Of a stretch of DNA of 7,063 bases, positions 1 to 3,768 are shown piece after piece. Numbering within the stretch: the first letter of the stretch is position 1; each line of letters begins with the position of its first letter. A program made the position numbers and the translations under genes. The notes under the pieces are model-generated. The model was not told where the DNA came from, searched no databases, and saw only the letters and a list, made by a program, of their open reading frames with translations. This DNA is from Desulfobacteraceae bacterium (GTDB lineage Bacteria; Desulfobacterota; DSM-4660; Desulfatiglandales; Desulfatiglandaceae), in NCBI GenBank assembly GCA_030611815.1, contig JAUWPC010000178.1, positions 1 through 7,063 of the forward strand, in the 5' to 3' direction.

Positions 1-4
1 AATA

Positions 5-493
5 TTAAAGATCATACAATCTGTCATCAACCGCAGGTGGCCGGTATTTGGGGCCTTTGGGATGTTTTTTTTCAAAGGCAAAAGGTTCTTCCCCTTCCAA
101 GAGATCTCCCATCTCAGCTTCTATGGTTTCGGGGTCCTCCCCTGCTTCCATTCTCCCCAATGCCTCCTCCATACCAGACCCCAGATTTAACCCGGTCATA
201 TCTGTCAATTTGCGCATCAGGTTGGCGGCCTGTTTTGGATCATTTTCATCCATATGTTCGGCCTCTCTTGCAAGGAGGTTCATCGCATTTTCCATTTTGC
301 TTTCGTCCATGTCGGGAAGAGGCATATCATCTTCCTCTCCCTGGCCTCGGGGGCTGGCAAAGACCGACATGCGACGTTCAAGTTCGATCTTCCGGCATTT
401 GGGGCATATAGGCCTTTTCTCGGTGTTTATTGATTTGGAGAAGAAATTGAATATCATGTGGCATTCTGTACAATAAAATTCGTATATCGGCAT
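5..493 (-). CDS. FmdB-family zinc-ribbon protein with long acidic tail
   Basis: The N-terminus begins MPIYEF and carries two CxxC pairs, C8/C11 and C30/C33, followed by an RRMSVFAS-like end of the ribbon. This is the pattern of the FmdB/CxxC_CxxC putative regulatory family, whose small zinc ribbon is expected to bind one metal ion. Family members are usually about 70-110 residues; this one has 162. The extra part, from about residue 50, is acidic and probably helical, with an EEDD stretch and a conserved-looking block around RMEAGEDPETIEAEMGDLL. The start is well supported: a GGAGGT ribosome site (501-506 on the complement) lies 7 bases before the ATG. It is transcribed away from the phosphoesterase gene and has its own candidate promoter at 563-592. 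The family name is secure; the molecular role is unknown, and regulation of transcription or metal binding is only the family-level guess. Confidence 0.85.
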   Translation of the reverse strand: MPIYEFYCTECHMIFNFFSKSINTEKRPICPKCRKIELERRMSVFASPRGQGEEDDMPLPDMDESKMENAMNLLAREAEHMDENDPKQAANLMRKLTDMTGLNLGSGMEEALGRMEAGEDPETIEAEMGDLLEGEEPFAFEKKHPKGPKYRPPAVDDRLYDL

Positions 494-500
494 TTTTCTT

Positions 501-506
501 ACCTCC
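501..506 (-). promoter_or_regulatory. Strong ribosome binding site of the FmdB-type gene
   Basis: On the minus strand the sequence reads GGAGGT, 7 bases before the ATG at 493. This fixes the start codon. Five of these bases (GAGGT) also form the 5' arm of a small hairpin upstream in the leader. Confidence 0.8.
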
Positions 507-526
507 GGATATCGTCAACCCCTAAC

Positions 527-539
527 GAGGTTTGACCTC
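527..539 (-). other. Small hairpin in the leader of the FmdB-type gene
   Basis: Perfect inverted arms GAGGT and ACCTC are separated by three bases. In the minus-strand mRNA this is a 5-base-pair stem with a CAA loop, about 20 bases upstream of the ribosome site. The 3' arm ACCUC is also complementary to GAGGU in the ribosome site, so two pairings compete. It could also be an operator or chance, because the stem is short. Confidence 0.35.
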
Positions 540-562
540 ATAAATTCTGTGATTTGCGGTTT

Positions 563-592
563 AAGATAATGACCTTGTCTCACTCCTGTCAA
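563..592 (-). promoter_or_regulatory. Candidate sigma70-type promoter for the FmdB-type gene
   Basis: On the minus strand a perfect -35 hexamer TTGACA (587-592) is followed by an 18-base spacer and TATCTT (563-568; 4 of 6 matches to TATAAT). Transcription would begin near position 556 and give a leader of about 60 bases holding the small hairpin and the GGAGGT ribosome site. The -35 is consensus and the -10 mediocre. No experimental support. Confidence 0.45.
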
Positions 593-605
593 ATGGTTTT
601 TCCGG

Positions 606-632
606 TTTGCAGAGATTATTTACAGAGATTAT
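606..632. repeat. 13-base tandem duplication between divergent promoters
   Basis: Two 14-base units of TTTRCAGAGATTAT (606-619 and 619-632) overlap by one base, giving a 13-base period; the core CAGAGATTAT is identical in both (610-619, 623-632). The pair lies 13 bases from the -35 of the minus promoter and 3 bases before the -35 candidate of the plus promoter. That is a typical place for a transcription factor bound to tandem sites, but a neutral slippage duplication would look the same. Confidence 0.5.
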
Positions 633-635
633 GCC

Positions 636-662
636 TTGTCTTTTTTCTCGGGTTGGTATACT
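636..662 (+). promoter_or_regulatory. Candidate promoter for the phosphoesterase-HIT-lapA run
   Basis: TTGTCT (636-641), a short 15-base spacer, then TATACT (657-662; 5 of 6 matches to TATAAT), preceded by TGG at 654-656, which makes an extended -10. The extended -10 could compensate for the short spacer. Transcription would start near 669, about 87 bases before the phosphoesterase ATG. It is the best plus-strand candidate found in the divergent region. Confidence 0.4.
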
Positions 663-755
663 CTCCACTGAAATTTATCTATCAATGTGAGACCTTCGAA
701 AGGGGGCGTTTTGCAAAGGTCTCAATGTGTGAACCGGTCTGCTTTGGATAATGCA

Positions 756-1232
756 ATGAAAATTGGTGTACTTTCAGATACACACCTGCATCAGGTGACA
801 GAGAAATTTATTGCGATCTATGATGAATATCTCTCTGATAAAGATATGATTCTGCATGCGGGCGATGTTGTTTCACCTGAGATTATTGACTTCCTCAATG
901 CGAAGGATTTTCACGGTGTTTGCGGCAATATGGATCCTTTGGAGGTAAAGCGATTTCTTCCGGATAAAAAGGTTATTAATTTAGGTGGTTACAGCTTGGG
1001 GCTTATTCATGGTTGGGGTCGTTCTGACGATTTGGAGGATCGCATCTTGCCTCTGTTTAATGGCGTGGACGTCATTGTCTATGGGCATTCGCACATCGCT
1101 TCGAACCACATAAGAGACGGGGTTCTTTTTTTTAATCCCGGGACAGCAACCGGGTACAGCTCATCCGGGATTCATAGCATAGGTGTTTTGGAATTGGGTG
1201 ATGCGGTACGGGGTGAAATTATACCTGTTTGA
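756..1232 (+). CDS. YfcE/MJ0936-type metallophosphoesterase
   Basis: A 158-residue cytoplasmic protein with the full metal-site set of small calcineurin-like phosphoesterases: D8 and H10 in SDTH, D37 in HAGD, N58 in GNMD, H85 in IHGWG, and H111/H113 in GHSH, followed by the FFNPG motif near residue 127. These residues bind two metal ions, often manganese, in the family and support hydrolysis of phosphodiesters. The natural substrate is not known; YfcE-type enzymes act on model phosphodiesters. I chose ATG 756 because the family begins exactly at MKIGVLSDTH. An in-frame GTG at 687 would add 23 residues that do not resemble the family. The ribosome site is weak (GGA at 746-748). The next gene starts 10 bases after the stop, so the two are probably cotranscribed. 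Confidence 0.9.
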   Translation: MKIGVLSDTHLHQVTEKFIAIYDEYLSDKDMILHAGDVVSPEIIDFLNAKDFHGVCGNMDPLEVKRFLPDKKVINLGGYSLGLIHGWGRSDDLEDRILPLFNGVDVIVYGHSHIASNHIRDGVLFFNPGTATGYSSSGIHSIGVLELGDAVRGEIIPV

Positions 1233-1234
1233 GG
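1231..1234 (+). promoter_or_regulatory. Ribosome binding site of the HIT gene
   Basis: GAGG lies 8 bases before ATG 1243 and overlaps the TGA stop of the phosphoesterase gene (1230-1232). This supports ATG 1243 over the longer reading frame open from 1183, and suggests coupled translation. Confidence 0.6.
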
Positions 1235-1242
1235 AAACCTTT

Positions 1243-1752
1243 ATGATGGTATTGTGGGCGCCATGGAGGATGGAATATATTCTCTCCGATCAGAAGGAGG
1301 GAGATTGTATTTTTTGCCCTGGAGAGAATCGCGGTGAAGACGAGTCAAGACTGATCCTGCACGTGGGTCAGCTTTCAATGGTAATGATGAACCGGTTTCC
1401 ATATATCAATGGACATCTTTTGGTAGCGCCGGTGAGGCATGTTAGCGGACTGGAATTACTCTCTCAGGAAGAGAAACTGGATTTGTTAACTATGGTTAGC
1501 AAGTCGGTTGAGGTCCTGAAAAAAGCCATCAGTCCGGAGGGTTTTAACGTGGGGTTAAACCTTGGCAGGGTGGCTGGCGCAGGTCTTGAAGAACATATGC
1601 ATTTTCATATTGTGCCCCGTTGGAATGGGGACACCAACTATATGACAGTTCTCGGGGAAGTGAGGGTGATCCCGGAACACATTGTGGAAACCTATCACAA
1701 ACTTTTGCCGTATTATGGAAAACCTAACGTTAATTATGGAGGTGAAAAATGA
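1243..1752 (+). CDS. HIT-family nucleotide hydrolase or phosphorylase
   Basis: A 169-residue protein with the histidine triad H118-M-H120-F-H122-I-V; in the HIT superfamily the middle histidine forms the nucleotidyl intermediate. The N-terminal LWAPWR..YI segment (residues 4-13) and the CIFC pair (C22, C25) are typical of the bacterial HIT subgroup annotated as Ap4A phosphorylase-like, where the cysteines help bind zinc. The probable role is cleavage or phosphorolysis of dinucleoside polyphosphates or related nucleotides. The subgroup is recognised, but its exact substrate cannot be read from the sequence. ATG 1246 is an alternative start one codon later. The stop overlaps the lapA start in an ATGA arrangement. 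No key residue is missing. Confidence 0.9.
   Translation: MMVLWAPWRMEYILSDQKEGDCIFCPGENRGEDESRLILHVGQLSMVMMNRFPYINGHLLVAPVRHVSGLELLSQEEKLDLLTMVSKSVEVLKKAISPEGFNVGLNLGRVAGAGLEEHMHFHIVPRWNGDTNYMTVLGEVRVIPEHIVETYHKLLPYYGKPNVNYGGEK
1738..1744 (+). promoter_or_regulatory. Strong ribosome binding site of lapA
   Basis: GGAGGTG lies inside the end of the HIT gene, with its centre about 7 bases before ATG 1749. With the 4-base gene overlap, it points to coupled translation of the HIT protein and LapA. Confidence 0.7.
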
Positions 1753-2096
1753 AACATGTAAAGGCGATTATTGTAATCCTGTTTTTACTTCTTGTTGTCA
1801 TCTTAGCGGTTCAAAACTATCAAGCCTTGTCAACCCCCATTAGTTTTAAAGTTAACCTCCTTTTTCTGAATGCTGAATCCTCAGGCTTGCCAGTGTTCCT
1901 TATAGCTATTGTGACTTTTCTTGTGGGTGTTATCTGTACCTGGTTGTATGGAATTTCCGAGCGCCTTACTTCCAGGCGAAAGGTCAAAACCTTGATGAAG
2001 GATGTGAATGACAAGGAAAAAGAGTTGAATTCACTTAGGAATTTGCCTGTGACCACTGAGGATATCAGTGCTGATCAGCCCCCCGTTAATACATGA
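1749..2096 (+). CDS. lapA: LapA-domain (DUF1049) inner-membrane protein
   Basis: A 115-residue protein with two predicted membrane helices (about residues 4-23 and 48-68) and the family hallmark of AVQN just after the first helix, a short extracytoplasmic loop, and a second helix ending near WLYG. A basic, charged, probably coiled-coil tail (about 73-100) would lie in the cytoplasm, followed by a polar end. In Escherichia coli LapA (YciS) is the partner of LapB (YciM), which controls lipopolysaccharide synthesis by promoting FtsH degradation of LpxC. A LapB-like gene is the next gene here, which strengthens the call. Unlike the tight enterobacterial pair, the two genes are separated by 407 bases of repeat-rich DNA. 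The domain family is secure; exact functional equivalence to E. coli LapA is inferred. Confidence 0.85.
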   Translation: MKHVKAIIVILFLLLVVILAVQNYQALSTPISFKVNLLFLNAESSGLPVFLIAIVTFLVGVICTWLYGISERLTSRRKVKTLMKDVNDKEKELNSLRNLPVTTEDISADQPPVNT

Positions 2097-2150
2097 TGAA
2101 ACGCCTTAAAGGGTTACTTTGCCCGTAGCCATTCACGGGTTCCTATAGCA

Positions 2151-2323
2151 CCTGAATTCCTCCCCAGCGGGAAGCCCTTTGAGGACGTGTCAGTATGCTG
2201 GTTATTATACCAGCCCAGTCGGTCGTGGTTTCATCCTGTCATACGTCTGGCGCCAGCCAAGCCTATGGGCGGGCTCTTTGTAGTAAAGATAACCCTGAAT
2301 CCCGCTTACAGCGGGAAACCCTT
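2151..2323. repeat. Pair of diverged 29-30 base direct repeats
   Basis: Copy 1 (2151-2179) and copy 2 (2294-2323) both begin CCTGAAT and end with AGCGGGAARCCCTT, with an unlike 8-9 base middle. Copy 2 contains the hairpin CCCGCT-TAC-AGCGGG, and copy 1 has lost the matching left arm. This suggests two copies of a short palindromic repeat, one decayed. Confidence 0.45.
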
Positions 2324-2380
2324 AACCCTACTAAAGAATAAAGACGAAATAACTTCCACACTTGAAAATCGCTTTTGGAT

Positions 2381-2458
2381 TCATAATCTTAATCGTAATC
2401 TTAATCGTAATCATTTTGAGTTTGAGTAGGATTAAGATTAAGATTATGATTATGATTA
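2381..2458. repeat. Hexamer-armed palindrome, copy A
   Basis: The left arm (2381-2413) is five tandem NTAATC hexamers with N = A, T, G, T, G in order. The right arm (2431-2458) is the same unit on the opposite strand, about four units. A 17-base centre containing TTGAG twice separates them. Folded, the arms pair imperfectly, with mismatches mainly at the first base of each hexamer. Copies B and C after mutS use the same unit. Position: directly upstream of lapB. Confidence 0.7.
2422..2450 (+). promoter_or_regulatory. Promoter-like sequence inside palindrome copy A
   Basis: TTGAGT (2422-2427; 4 of 6 matches to TTGACA), a 17-base spacer and TATGAT (2445-2450; 5 of 6 matches to TATAAT). It points at lapB, about 47 bases before its ATG. 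The TATGAT hexamer arises automatically from the repeat unit and recurs at 2451-2456, so the match may be fortuitous. Confidence 0.3.
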
Positions 2459-2491
2459 GGAAATGGGGAAGATATTTCATCGCTGATCCTT

Positions 2492-2497
2492 AGGGAG
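2492..2497 (+). promoter_or_regulatory. Ribosome binding site of lapB, in a small hairpin
   Basis: AGGGAG lies 6 bases before ATG 2504 and supports that start. It lies in the loop, reaching the 3' arm, of a possible 5-base-pair hairpin TGATC (2484-2488) / GATCA (2497-2501). Confidence 0.7.
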
Positions 2498-2503
2498 ATC
2501 ACC

Positions 2504-3727
2504 ATGTTGCAATCAGTATGGCAATGGTTTCTTGAATTAGGGGACAAACAGGTCCTTCTATTCTCAATTATTGCCCTTCTGATCGGCCTTATTTTGGGGT
2601 CCTGGATAAACCCCTTTAGGAGAGAAACGGGAAGAGCCATTGTTAGCAAAGGAGACAAATCGTTCTTCAAGGGGATACAGTACCTTCTCTCCAACGATCG
2701 CGATCAGGCCATAGAAGAATTCACCAAATCAGTCCAGATAAACTCAGATACCATTGAGACCTATGTTGCGCTTGGCAACCTTTATCGTTCAAAGGGTGAT
2801 ATAGACAGGGCCATACGGATTCGTCAAAATATCATTTTGAGGCCAAACATAGATGAGCAAATAAAGATAAGGGCTATTTTCGATTTGGGTAAGGACTACC
2901 GGAAAGGGGGTTTCCTTAATCGGGCACTGAGGACGTTTCTTGAAGTGGCAGAACAAAGCCCCGCCAATGTGGAGATACTGAAAGAGATCGAAAGGATCTA
3001 CGAGGAATTAAAAGACTGGGAGAATGCCTATGAAACGCGACAAAAAATTGCGCGATTGGACAAGGGCAAACACCAGCATATCTTAGCACACTATCTGGTT
3101 GAGACAGGAAAGGTCTGTCAAGAGAAAGGGGATCTAAGCAGGGCGAGGTCTCTTTTTACAAAGGCTATATCCACCCACAAAAGGTGTGTTGACGCCTACC
3201 TTCACTTAGGCGACCTCCATTTCGCAAGACAAGAGTATAAAAAGGCAATAGCTGCCTGGAAAAAGGTGGTTGAGATAATTCCCCAGTTCACCTTCTTGGC
3301 GTATCGCCGTCTGGAAGGAGCTTACTCGCAGATGAAGAATCTGGAGCCGGTGGGAATTTTCTTGAAGGAGTGTGCCCGGTCAAACTCCGATGCCTTCACG
3401 CATATGGCTTTGGCGCGCTACCTGCACAATGAAAACGACGTAGAAGGCGCACTAAGGGAGACAAACAATGCCCTTGCATTGGACCCTTCTTTTTGGGAGG
3501 CCAGGAAATTCAAGGGAGAGATTCTTCTGAGCCAGGGCAGGGAAAAGGACGTAGTAGCCGATTATGGTGAGATCATGGAACATCTGAATATGCCCTATCT
3601 CAGATTCAGATGCTCCCAGTGCGGCTTTGAACCGAGTGAGCTCCAATGGAAATGTCCCCAGTGCAACCGATGGGACACAATCGGCTTAATAGATTCCACT
3701 GGCGCCGCAGTCGAACAGCCCGCCTGA
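2504..3727 (+). CDS. lapB: LapB-like membrane-anchored TPR protein with rubredoxin-type ribbon
   Basis: A 407-residue protein (E. coli LapB has 389) with the LapB architecture in order: one N-terminal membrane anchor (about residues 17-34, LLFSIIALLIGLILG), a cytoplasmic array of tetratricopeptide repeats (about 45-350), and a C-terminal rubredoxin-type metal site C370xxC373 and C384xxC387 with the CGF and CPxC context. The segments YLLSN..DQAIEEF and ALGNLYRSKGDIDRAIRI closely resemble the same region of E. coli YciM/LapB as I recall it. In E. coli, LapB recruits the protease FtsH to LpxC, the committed enzyme of lipid A synthesis, and the metal site is needed. Here the gene follows lapA after a repeat-filled gap and precedes mutS by 41 bases. 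Family assignment is confident; the FtsH-LpxC role in this organism is inferred. Confidence 0.9.
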   Translation: MLQSVWQWFLELGDKQVLLFSIIALLIGLILGSWINPFRRETGRAIVSKGDKSFFKGIQYLLSNDRDQAIEEFTKSVQINSDTIETYVALGNLYRSKGDIDRAIRIRQNIILRPNIDEQIKIRAIFDLGKDYRKGGFLNRALRTFLEVAEQSPANVEILKEIERIYEELKDWENAYETRQKIARLDKGKHQHILAHYLVETGKVCQEKGDLSRARSLFTKAISTHKRCVDAYLHLGDLHFARQEYKKAIAAWKKVVEIIPQFTFLAYRRLEGAYSQMKNLEPVGIFLKECARSNSDAFTHMALARYLHNENDVEGALRETNNALALDPSFWEARKFKGEILLSQGREKDVVADYGEIMEHLNMPYLRFRCSQCGFEPSELQWKCPQCNRWDTIGLIDSTGAAVEQPA

Positions 3728-3768
3728 CGCTTTGTGCGAGTTGCGGGTTCATCAATCAACAATCCTAA

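Larger units (their letters stand above)
2097..2503. other. Repeat-rich non-coding gap between lapA and lapB
   Basis: No credible gene lies here. The left half (about 2111-2325) holds short palindromes: CCCGT/ACGGG (2122-2139), GCTGGT/ACCAGC with loop TATTAT (2197-2214), the perfect palindrome CTGGCGCCAG (2247-2256), and CCCGCT/AGCGGG (2301-2315). It also holds two diverged 29-30 base direct repeats at 2151-2179 and 2294-2323. The ends GGGTTA-CTTTG (2111-2121) and AAAGATAACCC (2285-2295) are roughly inverted, so this may be a decayed small repeat element. The right half holds hexamer palindrome copy A (2381-2458) and the lapB ribosome site. No hairpin followed by a T-run was found after lapA. 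Confidence 0.6.

Noticed and set aside
554..751. Plus-strand 65-codon reading frame ahead of the phosphoesterase
   Set aside because: It overlaps both promoter candidates and the tandem repeat, has no ribosome site, and its translation resembles no family.
687..755. N-terminal extension of the phosphoesterase from GTG 687
   Set aside because: The added 23 residues are unlike the family, whose members begin right at the MKIGVLSDTH-type strand.
2122..2145. Intrinsic terminator for lapA (CCCGT/ACGGG hairpin)
   Set aside because: Only five base pairs, an 8-base loop, and it is followed by TTCCTATAG rather than a T-run.
2187..2429. 80-codon frame in the lapA-lapB gap
   Set aside because: It runs through palindromes and ends in codons produced by the NTAATC repeat (alternating N, L and R residues). 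No ribosome site or family resemblance.
2381..2458. CRISPR-like array
   Set aside because: The repeats are 6-base units with no unique spacers, arranged as inverted arms.
2401..2694. Minus-strand frame across palindrome A and the lapB start
   Set aside because: It is antisense to the conserved lapB N-terminus and its end is repeat-encoded.
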